From Hyphomicrobiales bacterium (lineage in GTDB: Bacteria; Pseudomonadota; Alphaproteobacteria; Rhizobiales; Rhizobiaceae), in contig UCKU01000035.1 in assembly GCA_900473185.1 (NCBI GenBank), forward strand, positions 1-63,187: DNA of 63,187 nt, written 5' to 3'. The position numbers were made by a program, and so were the translations under genes. A model generated the notes under the pieces. That model ran no database searches and had not been told where the DNA came from. It worked only from the letters and a program-made list of their open reading frames with translations. Shown here piece by piece: positions 45,838-55,082 of this stretch (its first letter is position 1; every line of letters starts with the position of its first letter).

Positions 45838-46764
45838 TTAGGGATCAATGAGGGCGGCAAGCCGGGCTTCGATCAGCCCTGCTTGTCGGGCCAATTCGGT
45901 CCCGAAAACCTCGACCAATTGCGACTGCGGCCGATGAATCGGCCGCACGATGTTGACGGAAAACGGGATGGAGAACGACAGCCGGCGAAGATGTAGGCCG
46001 TGGCCGGCATAATCCAGGGCCGTCAGGGGATTGACGATGGCCAGACCAATTCCCTCCCGCACCATCGAACAGACGGATGCCGCGCTATGGGTTTCGATGA
46101 TCATGCGCCGCCTGATGCCGGCGTTTCGAAAAATCTGATCGATCTGCCGCCGGTAGCTATCCATCGCCGACAAGCTGACAAAGGATTGCCCCTCGAAATC
46201 ACTTGGTGAGAGAACGGTCTTTTCAAGAAGCGGGTGAGCGTCCGGCAGCACACAAATCTCGTCGAGCGTCAGGAGTGGGGTTACCTCCGTACCCTGCGGG
46301 ACATGATCGACCTCCGTCAGTCCGAAGTCATAGCGTTGCGCCGACAACCATTCCTCCAGCAGAGGCGACTCCTGTGGAACGATACTGATACCCACGCTCG
46401 GGAACCGGTCGATGAAATGCCGGCAGGTCTGCGGCAGGAGCGATTGAGAAAAAACCGGCAGGCATATTATGGAGAGCTGCCCCTGCTCGAACTGGCGCAG
46501 CGACGCCGCCGTGCTGATGATCCGGTCCAGCCCGAAATAGGCGCGCTGCACTTCCTCGAACAATTGCAGAGCGTCCGCAGTCGGGCGCAGACGGCCGCGC
46601 ACGCGCTCAAAAAGCTTCATCTGAATGAGATGCTCGAACCGTGCCAGCTCCCGGCTGATCGTCGGTTGGGAGGTACTCAGCATGGCGGCCGCATCCGTGA
46701 CGCTGCCTGTCGTCATCACAGCCCTGAAGACCTCAATATGCCGAAGGGTAACAGCCATGCCCAT
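45838..46764 (-). CDS. lysR: LysR, activator of lysA
   Basis: The 308-residue LysR-family protein has the N-terminal helix-turn-helix (TTGSVTDAAAMLSTSQPTIS) and an effector domain. Its sequence follows the original LysR of enterobacteria closely (KLFERVRGRLRPT, LPVFSQSLLPQ, SAASVCSMVREGIG), and like that protein it is divergent from lysA. It should activate lysA when diaminopimelate is high and lysine low. The start is either ATG 46764 or ATG 46758. Confidence 0.93.
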   Translation of the reverse strand: MGMAVTLRHIEVFRAVMTTGSVTDAAAMLSTSQPTISRELARFEHLIQMKLFERVRGRLRPTADALQLFEEVQRAYFGLDRIISTAASLRQFEQGQLSIICLPVFSQSLLPQTCRHFIDRFPSVGISIVPQESPLLEEWLSAQRYDFGLTEVDHVPQGTEVTPLLTLDEICVLPDAHPLLEKTVLSPSDFEGQSFVSLSAMDSYRRQIDQIFRNAGIRRRMIIETHSAASVCSMVREGIGLAIVNPLTALDYAGHGLHLRRLSFSIPFSVNIVRPIHRPQSQLVEVFGTELARQAGLIEARLAALIDP

Positions 46765-46791
46765 TTCATATCAGAATTGAATACAGTTTGG

Positions 46792-46807
46792 AAAAATTGA
46801 TATTTTT
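46792..46807. promoter_or_regulatory. Inverted repeat in the lysR-lysA intergenic region
   Basis: Arms AAAAAT and ATTTTT flank TGAT, in an AT-rich stretch 28 bp from the lysR start and about 100 bp before lysA. It is a candidate LysR contact site or promoter element. No clear T-N11-A box stands out. Confidence 0.35.
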
Positions 46808-46908
46808 CATATGCCTGGTTTCGTGGTCAACCCGTATGTGAAAACCACATTGCCCGACTTGGAACGATCTTCGGTTCGGCGGGCTGCCATCTACGGACAA
46901 CCAGCGCC

Positions 46909-48180
46909 ATGCCCATCATCTCTGCCAATGACCTCACCCCTCTCGCTCGTCAGCATGGGACGCCCTTATGGGTCTACGACGCTCCAACGATCCGCGATCG
47001 GATAAGGCAGCTCGGCGCGTTCGATGTGATCCGCTATGCGCAGAAGGCGTGTTCCAACATCCATATCCTCTCCCTCATCCGCGAGGCGGGTGTGCTTGTG
47101 GACTCCGTATCCTCAGGCGAAATCGATCGCGCGCAGCGGGCCGGATTTTCCACCGGCCCTACCCTCTCAGGTGCTGCGGGCATCGTCTACACCGCCGATA
47201 TTTTCGACCGCCCGACTTTGCGCCGCATCGTCAACGACAAGGTTGAGGTGAATATCGGCTCCATCGACATGCTGCACCAGCTCGGGGAGCTGTCGCCCGG
47301 TCACCGCGTCTGGCTTCGCGTCAATCCGGGCTTCGGCCACGGCCACAGCAACAAGACAAATACGGGTGGCGAAAACAGCAAGCATGGCATCTGGCATGCG
47401 GAGCTTAACCAGGCTGTCGAATTGGTTCGCCGCTATCGCCTGCATCTCGTCGGGCTTCACCTGCATATCGGCTCCGGCGTCGATTACGGCCATCTCGAGC
47501 GGGTCGGTCATGCGATGACCGGTCTCCTGAGCGATCTGGATCACGATGTCGAGGCGATTTCTGCCGGGGGTGGCCTGTCAGTTCCCTATCGCGACGGGGA
47601 CAGGGCGATCGATACTGCGCATTATTTCAACCTGTGGGACAGCGTGCGCAGGCAAGCAGAAAGCAGGCTCGGCCACGCCGTGCGCCTGGAGATCGAGCCG
47701 GGGCGCTTCCTCGTGGCAGAAGCCGGTTTGCTGCTGGCCGAGGTCCGCGCAACGAAGCAGGTTGGCAGAAATCACTTCACCCTCGTTGATGCAGGTTTCA
47801 ACGACTTGATGCGCCCCGCCCTCTATGGCAGCTATCATGAGATCTCGGTGCTGCCGCACGATGGTCGAAGCCTCAGCCCATCCGAGCTACGTCCTACTGT
47901 CGTAGCAGGCCCGCTCTGCGAATCGGGAGACGTATTCACGCAAGGGGCGGATGGCGTGGTCGAAACGCGGGTGCTCCCTCCTGCCGAGGTCGGCGATTTG
48001 CTCGTTTTCCACGGAACGGGTGCCTATGGCGCGTCAATGTCGTCGAACTACAACAGCCGGCTTCATGCTGCCGAATATCTCATGGACGGAGAGAACTCTC
48101 GGCTTATCCGCCGGCGCCAGACTATCGATGAGCTTTGCGAGATGGAATTGATCGCCGGTCATTCTACGGAAGCGGCGTGA
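46909..48180 (+). CDS. lysA: Diaminopimelate decarboxylase
   Basis: The 423-residue fold-III PLP enzyme has the cofactor lysine Lys46 in RYAQKACSN, HIGSG in LHLHIGSGVD, and CESGD in GPLCESGDVF, all diagnostic of LysA. It decarboxylates meso-diaminopimelate to lysine in the last step of lysine synthesis. Length matches the E. coli enzyme (420). It pairs with the divergent lysR. Rhizobia usually keep another lysA near argH, so this may be a second copy with enterobacterial-style control. Confidence 0.94.
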   Translation: MPIISANDLTPLARQHGTPLWVYDAPTIRDRIRQLGAFDVIRYAQKACSNIHILSLIREAGVLVDSVSSGEIDRAQRAGFSTGPTLSGAAGIVYTADIFDRPTLRRIVNDKVEVNIGSIDMLHQLGELSPGHRVWLRVNPGFGHGHSNKTNTGGENSKHGIWHAELNQAVELVRRYRLHLVGLHLHIGSGVDYGHLERVGHAMTGLLSDLDHDVEAISAGGGLSVPYRDGDRAIDTAHYFNLWDSVRRQAESRLGHAVRLEIEPGRFLVAEAGLLLAEVRATKQVGRNHFTLVDAGFNDLMRPALYGSYHEISVLPHDGRSLSPSELRPTVVAGPLCESGDVFTQGADGVVETRVLPPAEVGDLLVFHGTGAYGASMSSNYNSRLHAAEYLMDGENSRLIRRRQTIDELCEMELIAGHSTEAA

Positions 48181-48243
48181 GCCCTGAAAAATCCGAGGAG
48201 GATTATAAATCGCACGAAAGCTCTTCGGCATGGTGCTCGAAGC

Positions 48244-48582
48244 CTATTGTAAGAGGTCGAGCAGCAAATCGCCAACGCTTTGATCGTGACCCCGGTTGCT
48301 GACTTCGAGCGGCTTGGGGCTTGTTGCCTCTTTGCGCTTCCTGGAACCCGTCTTTCTGCCTTTCGCAGGGAGTTCCGCTGATAGCTCAAGGAGTTTTGCA
48401 ACAGGCCCCGCAGGTCCTGATATCGTCGTGGCAGCCTGGCCGTCTATCTTGTCGGTTTCGTTCTCAGCGGCCGCGGTGGAAGTGTCCGAGAGCTTGATGT
48501 CGGATCGTGTGTTGGCGTTCGACTTTGCGATTTTGATTGCTGGGGCAGCGTCCTGCTCTATCTTCGGCGCGAAACGTATCAT
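48244..48582 (-). CDS. Small Lys/Ala-rich protein of unknown function
   Basis: The 112-residue frame starts MIRFAPKIEQDAAPAIKIAK and is rich in Lys, Ala, Ser and Thr, with a basic segment (KGRKTGSRKRKEA) and an acidic Leu-rich end (VGDLLLDLL). GAAGG lies about 9 nt before the ATG. I recognise no family. The basic middle could bind nucleic acid or a membrane, but that is speculation. It is the only plausible gene in the 48181-48809 gap; the opposite-strand frame there has no ribosome site and looks like a shadow. Confidence 0.4.
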   Translation of the reverse strand: MIRFAPKIEQDAAPAIKIAKSNANTRSDIKLSDTSTAAAENETDKIDGQAATTISGPAGPVAKLLELSAELPAKGRKTGSRKRKEATSPKPLEVSNRGHDQSVGDLLLDLLQ

Positions 48583-48809
48583 GAATGGTGACCTTCCCGT
48601 TAGTTCGCTCTTTGTTCTCATTGAAGAGCATGCTTGTCAAGCTGGCTCACATCCGAACAGCCGGAAGTTCTCCCCTTCCAGGAGTTCCTTGACGAGAGCA
48701 GCAGATTGTTCCGGCTCGTGCCCCGCCAGCCGCTCAGACGATCAACACGTCTGGCATCATACAATCCTTCTGGCTGACGACCGGAAGCGGTTCCGGATTC
48801 TGTTTTCGA

Positions 48810-50825
48810 TCAAGCCCGTTCGCCATTCTCGAGCCACCGCACCTCTTCGGGTGAAAGCCTGATGGCGGAGGCCGCCAGACTATGGCGAAGCTCCGCAAGG
48901 CTCGCCGGACCGATCAGGGGAATGACCGGCCAGGGCTGGTGCAGGACATAGGCGAGTGCAATCTGGATCGGATCCTTGCCGAGGCGACGACCAAGCTCTT
49001 CCGCCCGCGCCTTTCGCTCAAAATTCAGTTCGGAATACCAGGCACGGACCAGATCGCGATCCGACAGTTTCTCCCGCCCCGCCCTATCGGTGAAGAAACC
49101 GCGCGCCTGGCTGGACCAGGCAAAATTGACCACCTTCCGCTCCTTCAGCCAGCTTTTCCAGGCAGCATTCGACGAAGCGATGCATCCTGGCCAGACGGGA
49201 TCGACCATCTCCGCGAGTGAGAAGTTGTTGGAAAGGACGCTAGGCCTCGTCTTGCCGGTGCGTTCGGCATAGTCGATCGCTTGGTCCATCCGTTCGCGCG
49301 TCCAGTTCGATCCACCGATTGGCCCACGGATGCGACCTGCCCTGACTTCCGCATCCATGGCATCGACGAATTCGCCAACCGGTATGTCGGGATTGTCGCG
49401 ATGCATGAAGTAGACGTCGACATAGTCGGTCTGCATCCGTTCGAGGCTTGCCGTCAGTTGCTTGGCGATCACGTCGGGATAGCAGAGCGGCGAATGCGCG
49501 CCCTTCTCGATGATCACCACATCGCTCCTGACGCCACGGCTGCGGACCCATTCGCCGATGAGCCGGTCCTGCGTTCCTCCCCCATACTGGAAGGCCGAGT
49601 CGATGAGATTGCCGCCGGCTTCGAAGAATTCGTCAAGAACGATCGAAGCGGCCGGAAAAGTTGAAAACAGCATCATGCCGAGTGCCAGCATCGAGCTCTC
49701 CTTCTCGATGCCGGGAATATGGCCGCTCGGCACGATCACATCCTTGCGCCGGAGGATCTCGCCGGTCAGCGTCCTCGTCCGAATGGCGGGTGTCTCAAGG
49801 GCGTATTCCAGCCCGATGCCGGCGCGCCACTTGTCCATCACCTTGAGATTGCCAAGCGTGTCGAGGGCCGTCATGCCGGGGTAGGCAAACTCGCCCCGCC
49901 CGGCCTTGATCGCCTCTCCTGCCGCGTCAACCTCGAAGCTGTAGACATGACGAGGCTCTTCGACGGTGATGTCCTTTCGCTTTCCGGCGGCGTCGAACAG
50001 CCTGATGACGGCGGTTCCGCCCTGTTTGCTCGCGGCGAACCAGAAATGATCGATCTCGATCGAACCGGCCGTGCCGAAGATGCGAAGGACGTTGTCCTGC
50101 GCAAGTGACACCGAGCAGGCGACTTCGGCGACGATGCCATTCGGGAAGCGCAGGATGGCAGCGCTCCATTCGTCGACGCCCGTCGAGCCGAGATGTCCAA
50201 CGCCGAACACCTGGTCGGGCTCGATAAGGCCGTTCGGCTGGCCGATGCCGGCGATCAGCCGCGCCATCGAAACCGGATATCCACCGACGTCGAGAATACC
50301 GCCACCCGCGAGATCGTTTGCAAACAGCCTGTGATCTTCTTCGAACGGCTTGGCAAAACCGAAGCTCGACTTGACCATGCGCACGTCACCGATCGCCTTT
50401 TCTTTCAGAAGCTCGATCAGTCTCAGCGTCAGAGGATGCAGTCGGTACATGTAGGCTTCGCCGAGGAAGGTCCCGGCTGCACGTGCCGTGGTCTGCATGG
50501 CTTCGGCTTCGGCTGCCGAAAGGCCGATCGGCTTCTCGCACAACACGTGCTTTCCGGCCTTCGCCGCTTTGATCGCCCATTCCGCGTGGGTCGGGTGCGG
50601 CGTCGAGATATAGACGGCATCGATCTCCTTGTCCGCCAAAAGAGCGTCGTAGCCGGCAAGGATTCGTGCTCCTGGAAAGCGCTCGGCCAGCCCCGGCCGA
50701 TCCGGGTCGCGGGTGGCGATCGCCTCCACGCGGCCAGTTCTTGATTGAGCAACGCCCGCGAAGAAATCGCCTGCAATCCGGCCGGGGCCAAGGATGCCCC
50801 AGCGAATTCTATCCGTATCGGTCAT
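48810..50825 (-). CDS. Fused Gfo/Idh/MocA oxidoreductase - aldo/keto reductase
   Basis: The 671-residue protein joins two oxidoreductases. Residues 1 to about 340 form a MocA-type enzyme with Rossmann motif GPGRIAG and HVLCEKPIG (Lys98). Residues about 375-671 form an aldo/keto reductase barrel with a full catalytic tetrad: Asp409 (NLIDSA), Tyr414 (FQYGG), Lys441 (IIEKGA) and His475 (YFMHRD). The reading frame is continuous through the junction (RRKDVIVPSGHIPGIEKESS) with no ATG and ribosome site there. It is last in the GH42 operon, 50 nt after that gene, and might oxidise and reduce a galactose derivative in sequence (inference). Confidence 0.9.
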   Translation of the reverse strand: MTDTDRIRWGILGPGRIAGDFFAGVAQSRTGRVEAIATRDPDRPGLAERFPGARILAGYDALLADKEIDAVYISTPHPTHAEWAIKAAKAGKHVLCEKPIGLSAAEAEAMQTTARAAGTFLGEAYMYRLHPLTLRLIELLKEKAIGDVRMVKSSFGFAKPFEEDHRLFANDLAGGGILDVGGYPVSMARLIAGIGQPNGLIEPDQVFGVGHLGSTGVDEWSAAILRFPNGIVAEVACSVSLAQDNVLRIFGTAGSIEIDHFWFAASKQGGTAVIRLFDAAGKRKDITVEEPRHVYSFEVDAAGEAIKAGRGEFAYPGMTALDTLGNLKVMDKWRAGIGLEYALETPAIRTRTLTGEILRRKDVIVPSGHIPGIEKESSMLALGMMLFSTFPAASIVLDEFFEAGGNLIDSAFQYGGGTQDRLIGEWVRSRGVRSDVVIIEKGAHSPLCYPDVIAKQLTASLERMQTDYVDVYFMHRDNPDIPVGEFVDAMDAEVRAGRIRGPIGGSNWTRERMDQAIDYAERTGKTRPSVLSNNFSLAEMVDPVWPGCIASSNAAWKSWLKERKVVNFAWSSQARGFFTDRAGREKLSDRDLVRAWYSELNFERKARAEELGRRLGKDPIQIALAYVLHQPWPVIPLIGPASLAELRHSLAASAIRLSPEEVRWLENGERA

Positions 50826-50875
50826 ATCGTTTTCCTAAGCCTGTCGAGCCACCGGCGTTTCGGCCGCGGTATGTT

Positions 50876-53014
50876 TCAGGAGAGCTGCACGACGGCGCAG
50901 CCGTAACCGTCGAGCGCAAGCGCACCGTCCACCGGCTTGCCTGCGTCAAGAAGATTGGCGCCGGTGGGAACCCGAGCAATCGTGGCGGGCTTGTCCGCGT
51001 AGTTCTGGATGAAGAGAAGGCGGCGATCCTCGTTCATGCGCATCGTCACCTCGACACCCTCGGGCAAATCGGCGACCAGCGGCTCGATCCCGGCATCCCC
51101 GAACAGGCGCTCCGACAGGGCCTCCGTAAGGTCGGGCGTGAGATAGGTGCCGAGATAGACGACGCGACCCTTACCGATCTTTCTGGATGTCGCCATCGGC
51201 CTTCCGTCGGCGTAGCGGTTCGACCAGATGGCGATCGCCTCGACATCATCGTCGACGCTCAGGTTTTCGTAGAAATATCCAGCGGTCAGTTCACGATTGC
51301 CGATCTTGAAGCGGCGCTCGCGCCGGTGGGATTCCGCCGGCCTGTTCGGCGGCACTACCAGACCGCCGGATCGCTCCATGACCTCAAACAGGCCCTTGGC
51401 GCCAGGTGCCGCAAGCCGGCCGAAATCTTCCACCCGCACACCTGTCAGCTTCGAAAGCGACGCTCCCGGCGCCGTCTCCCTGATCACGTGATTGTTCTCG
51501 TCGCGCGTCCCCGTCCGCGCGCCGAACACCACCGTGCCGCCCTCTTCGGCGAACGACTTCAGGCGCTCCGTCCATTCGTCCTTCCACATGACCCAGTGCG
51601 GCACGTAGAGAAGCTTCAGCTTCGAGAGATCGTCTTCGGGATGAATGAACCCGCAGGCGATACCCCGATCGTAGCAATACTGATGCAGCAGGACGGCGTC
51701 GTCCTGAGGGCTCGGCAGGCCGATCGAATAGGTTTTGTGAGCCTCCTGATTGTCGAAATCCGATCCGGCGATGCCGACATCCATGCGCACATAAGTACCG
51801 AGGATCCTGTCCTGCAGCGCCGTCATCTCGGTGGCGAAGCGCTTCGCCTCGTCGTAGCGATGGCGCGGGACGTCGTCGTGATCGATGATCCCCATCCAGT
51901 AGATCTCGGCGCCGAAATGGGCAGGCCGCCAGCGGAAGAACATCAGCCCGTCGGCGCCGCGCGCAACAGACGACATCGCCATTCGGCGCATCTCTCCGGG
52001 CTCCGGTGTCAAGGTGCAGAAGCCCGGCTGGCTGCCGAAGCTCGACTGCTGTTCGGGCACGATATAGTTGCCGGAGAAGCCCCGGCAGATGTCGAGATGG
52101 AGCGCCTGGACCTTGGCGTGATTGCCGATGCGCTGGAACTCGTCGTAGAGCATGGGATAGATGTCGTAACCGACGAAATCGAGATCGGTCGTGAACTGTC
52201 CGCGGAAGTCGATATCCCGCAGGCCGCCCAGATTGTGGAAGACGAACCAGGACGGTTTGACGGCACGCAGGATCTCGACCTGGTCATGCTGGAAGCGGGC
52301 CGTCGAGAAAGCCAGGAACCGATGGTAGTCCTGCACATGGCCGGGGCTCGGAAAGGTCGGTCCGAAATCAATCGGCAGCACCACCTGGTCGAAGCTCTGG
52401 TAAGCGGTCGCCCAGAAATCCCCTCCCCAGGCATGGTTGAGCTTGTCGATCGCACCATACTTCTCGGCGAGAAAGGCCTGAAACTCGCTGAGCGTCGCCC
52501 TTGAAAAACTCTCGGGCATGCTGGTGTTGAGTTCGTTGTCGGTCTGCCAGCCGACGACGCGCGGATTGTCACGATAGTGCTCCGCCATCGCCTTCGTGAT
52601 ACGCTGGCTATGCTCGCGAAACACCGGACTCGCGGTGTCGCAGTGCTGGCGTGACCCGTGGCTCATCGCCCGACCCTTGCCATCCACCCGCAGGATCTCG
52701 GGATGCGCGACAGTCAGCCAGCGCGGCGGTGTGGCCGTCGGCGTGCACATGATCGTGTCGATGCCACGCTTTCCGAGGATGCCGATCGCCCTGTCGAACA
52801 GGTCGAAGTCGAAGCGTCCGAGCTCCGGTTCGAGAATATGCCAGGCAAATTCCGCCATCCTGACGACATTGAAACCGGCTTTCGCCATGCGCTCGGCATC
52901 GCGCTCCCAATAGCTCTCGTCGACATGTTCGGGATAGTGCGGAGCGCCAACGAGAAAGCGGTCGGTCTTGACCGGATTCCAGGCGGAGATTGTCGCAGAC
53001 TTGTTGTCAGACAC
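50876..53014 (-). CDS. GH42 beta-galactosidase
   Basis: The 712-residue enzyme has the GH42 barrel with acid/base Glu161 (GWQTDNEL) and nucleophile Glu321 (IVPEQQSSFGSQPG), a trimerisation-type middle domain and a small C-terminal beta domain. It hydrolyses terminal beta-D-galactosides. No signal peptide is present, so the substrate is imported. The gene lies within a binding protein-permease-permease-ATPase operon. A related lac operon (lacEFGZK, with a GH42-type LacZ) is known from Agrobacterium and Rhizobium, but here the ATPase gene precedes the hydrolase. Confidence 0.94.
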   Translation of the reverse strand: MSDNKSATISAWNPVKTDRFLVGAPHYPEHVDESYWERDAERMAKAGFNVVRMAEFAWHILEPELGRFDFDLFDRAIGILGKRGIDTIMCTPTATPPRWLTVAHPEILRVDGKGRAMSHGSRQHCDTASPVFREHSQRITKAMAEHYRDNPRVVGWQTDNELNTSMPESFSRATLSEFQAFLAEKYGAIDKLNHAWGGDFWATAYQSFDQVVLPIDFGPTFPSPGHVQDYHRFLAFSTARFQHDQVEILRAVKPSWFVFHNLGGLRDIDFRGQFTTDLDFVGYDIYPMLYDEFQRIGNHAKVQALHLDICRGFSGNYIVPEQQSSFGSQPGFCTLTPEPGEMRRMAMSSVARGADGLMFFRWRPAHFGAEIYWMGIIDHDDVPRHRYDEAKRFATEMTALQDRILGTYVRMDVGIAGSDFDNQEAHKTYSIGLPSPQDDAVLLHQYCYDRGIACGFIHPEDDLSKLKLLYVPHWVMWKDEWTERLKSFAEEGGTVVFGARTGTRDENNHVIRETAPGASLSKLTGVRVEDFGRLAAPGAKGLFEVMERSGGLVVPPNRPAESHRRERRFKIGNRELTAGYFYENLSVDDDVEAIAIWSNRYADGRPMATSRKIGKGRVVYLGTYLTPDLTEALSERLFGDAGIEPLVADLPEGVEVTMRMNEDRRLLFIQNYADKPATIARVPTGANLLDAGKPVDGALALDGYGCAVVQLS

Positions 53015-53032
53015 GGGCGTCGATCCTGATAT

Positions 53033-54178
53033 CTATTTGTCGATGATTGCCTTGCGGGCGCTGATCGTGCGGCCCCCGTCAGGCGTGAAGAGATAGAGTT
53101 CGGCAGCGTCGAGTTTCAGCGTCACCGGCTGGTCGGCCTTGAACGGCGCTACATAACTGAGCTGAATAGTGATGTTTCCGGTTCCGCTCTCCGACGCGAC
53201 AGTCCTGAGCTCCCCGGCATCGACATAGAGGATCGTTTCGCGGCCGAGATGCTCGACCAGTCGGACGATGCCGTTCACTGCGCCGCTTTCTGCTCCGTCC
53301 GTGACCACCGAAATGTTCTCAGGCCGCACGCCGAGCGTCAGGCTCGTACCCTTCTGGAGCGCTGCAGGGTCTGAGAGTTCGACCATCGTAGGGGCCAGTC
53401 CCGGCGCGGAGACCCTGATCTGACGACCCGAGACCTCGTCCACCGTAACGGACAGGAAATTCATTCTGGGAGCGCCGAGGAATCCGGCCACGAACAGGTT
53501 GTCGGGGTTTCGATAGAGCGCGAGCGGCGATCCGACCTGTTCGATGACGCCCTGGTTCAGGACCACGATGCGGCTTGCCATGGTCATGGCTTCGACCTGA
53601 TCGTGGGTCACGTAGACCATGGTCGCACCGAGCTCGGAATGCAGGCTGGACAGCTCGACCCGCATCTGCGTGCGCAGTGCCGCATCGAGGTTCGACAGCG
53701 GTTCGTCGAACAGAAAGACATCCGGCGAACGCGTGATTGCACGACCGATAGCCACGCGCTGGCGCTGTCCGCCTGACAGTTGTTTCGGCCGCTTTTCGAG
53801 CTGATCGGTAATTCGAAGGATTTTGGCCGCGCGCGCAACCGCCGCATCGATCTCCGCCTTCGGTCTTTTCGCCATGCGAAGCCCGAAGCCCATGTTCTCG
53901 GCGACGGTCATGTGCGGATAAAGGGCATAGGACTGGAAGACCATCGCAATGCCGCGGTCACCCGGCTCCTCACGGCTGACGTCGCGCCCATTGATCAGGA
54001 TCTGACCCGAGGTGATGCCTTCAAGACCCGCGATCGTCTTGAGCAGGGTCGACTTTCCGCAGCCGGACGGACCGACCATGACGATGAACTCACCCTCCTC
54101 CACCGAGAGATCGATCCCTCGCAACGCGTGATAGGCGCCGTAGTTCTTGTTTATCTGTCGCAGTTCGAGGCTGGTCAT
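53033..54178 (-). CDS. MalK/UgpC-type sugar ABC transporter ATPase
   Basis: The 381-residue protein has Walker A GPSGCGKST, signature LSGGQRQRVAIGRA, Walker B FLFDEPLSNLD and a TOBE domain (LGVRPENISV). It energises the beta-galactoside-type importer. It starts 52 nt after the permease gene and ends 18 nt before the GH42 gene. Confidence 0.94.
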   Translation of the reverse strand: MTSLELRQINKNYGAYHALRGIDLSVEEGEFIVMVGPSGCGKSTLLKTIAGLEGITSGQILINGRDVSREEPGDRGIAMVFQSYALYPHMTVAENMGFGLRMAKRPKAEIDAAVARAAKILRITDQLEKRPKQLSGGQRQRVAIGRAITRSPDVFLFDEPLSNLDAALRTQMRVELSSLHSELGATMVYVTHDQVEAMTMASRIVVLNQGVIEQVGSPLALYRNPDNLFVAGFLGAPRMNFLSVTVDEVSGRQIRVSAPGLAPTMVELSDPAALQKGTSLTLGVRPENISVVTDGAESGAVNGIVRLVEHLGRETILYVDAGELRTVASESGTGNITIQLSYVAPFKADQPVTLKLDAAELYLFTPDGGRTISARKAIIDK

Positions 54179-54230
54179 GCTTCCTGGCTCTCTGCTTTTG
54201 AAGATCTGATTTCCGGATTCCTGAGGGCGT

Positions 54231-55082
54231 TCATCCTTTGACCGCTCCCATCGTCAGGCCGGCGATGAAGTGTCGCTGCATCAGGAAGAACATCACCACG
54301 GGCGGGACTGCGACGACGATCGTTCCGGCCGAGATGAGGTTCCAGGCCGAGACCCATTCGCCGCGCAGGTTGGCAAGGCCGGCGGTCACCGGCTTGACGG
54401 AATCGCTCACCGTCAGGACGACCGCCCAGAAGTAGTCGTTCCAGATGAAGGTGAAGAGGAGGATGGCGAGCGCGGCGAGCGCCGGCCGGACGAGAGGAAC
54501 CGCGACATGGATGAGGGTCTGGAAAGGCGAGGCTCCCTCTGCCCTTGCCGCCTGGAACAATTCGTCAGGCAGGGCTGCGATGAAGTTGCGCATGAAGAGC
54601 GTCGCAAAGCCGGTCTGGAACGCCACATGGAAGATGATCAGCGCCGTTGTCGTATCGATCAGGTCGAGCCGCACCATCAGGTCGCGCACCGGGATCATCA
54701 TGATCTGGTGAGGAAGGAAGTTGCCGCCGACGAAGAGCGCGAAAATCAGCATGTTTCCCGGAAACCGGTATCTCGACAGAACGAAGCCGGACAGCGTGCT
54801 TAAAATCAGGACGCCAATCACCGAAGGGATCGTGATCGTCAGACTGTTCAGGAAATATTGCGCCATCGGCGTCTGGGTGAAGACGGCGGTGTAGTTGTCG
54901 ATGAGGCCGAACTCGGCCGGCCATCCCCAGAGGTTGCCGCCCATCACGTCCGCGGTCGATCGAAACGAGGTCAGGATGATGGCGAAGAGCGGGCAGAGCC
55001 ACAGGAGAAGGACGGTGAGCACGGCCAGGAAATAGAAGCGGCGATGCCAGACGGCCGTCTCGGGAATTGGACGAGGATACAT
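54231..55082 (-). CDS. Sugar ABC transporter permease, MalG type
   Basis: The 283-residue membrane protein has about six hydrophobic segments and coupling loop QAARAEGASPFQTLIHVAVP. The ATG shares one base with the stop of the MalF-type gene (TGATG) and has GGGGCGG upstream. The same frame stays open much further upstream inside the neighbouring gene, but that extension has no membrane or domain character. Confidence 0.93.
   Translation of the reverse strand: MYPRPIPETAVWHRRFYFLAVLTVLLLWLCPLFAIILTSFRSTADVMGGNLWGWPAEFGLIDNYTAVFTQTPMAQYFLNSLTITIPSVIGVLILSTLSGFVLSRYRFPGNMLIFALFVGGNFLPHQIMMIPVRDLMVRLDLIDTTTALIIFHVAFQTGFATLFMRNFIAALPDELFQAARAEGASPFQTLIHVAVPLVRPALAALAILLFTFIWNDYFWAVVLTVSDSVKPVTAGLANLRGEWVSAWNLISAGTIVVAVPPVVMFFLMQRHFIAGLTMGAVKG

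Noticed and set aside
48296..48862. 188-codon plus-strand frame opposite the small hypothetical gene
   Set aside because: It has no ribosome site, runs into the 3' end of the fusion gene and shows no domain.
50666..52504. 612-codon open frame on the plus strand across the GH42 gene
   Set aside because: It is a shadow of the GH42 coding frame with the Arg/Gly/Ala-rich composition of antisense high-GC frames.
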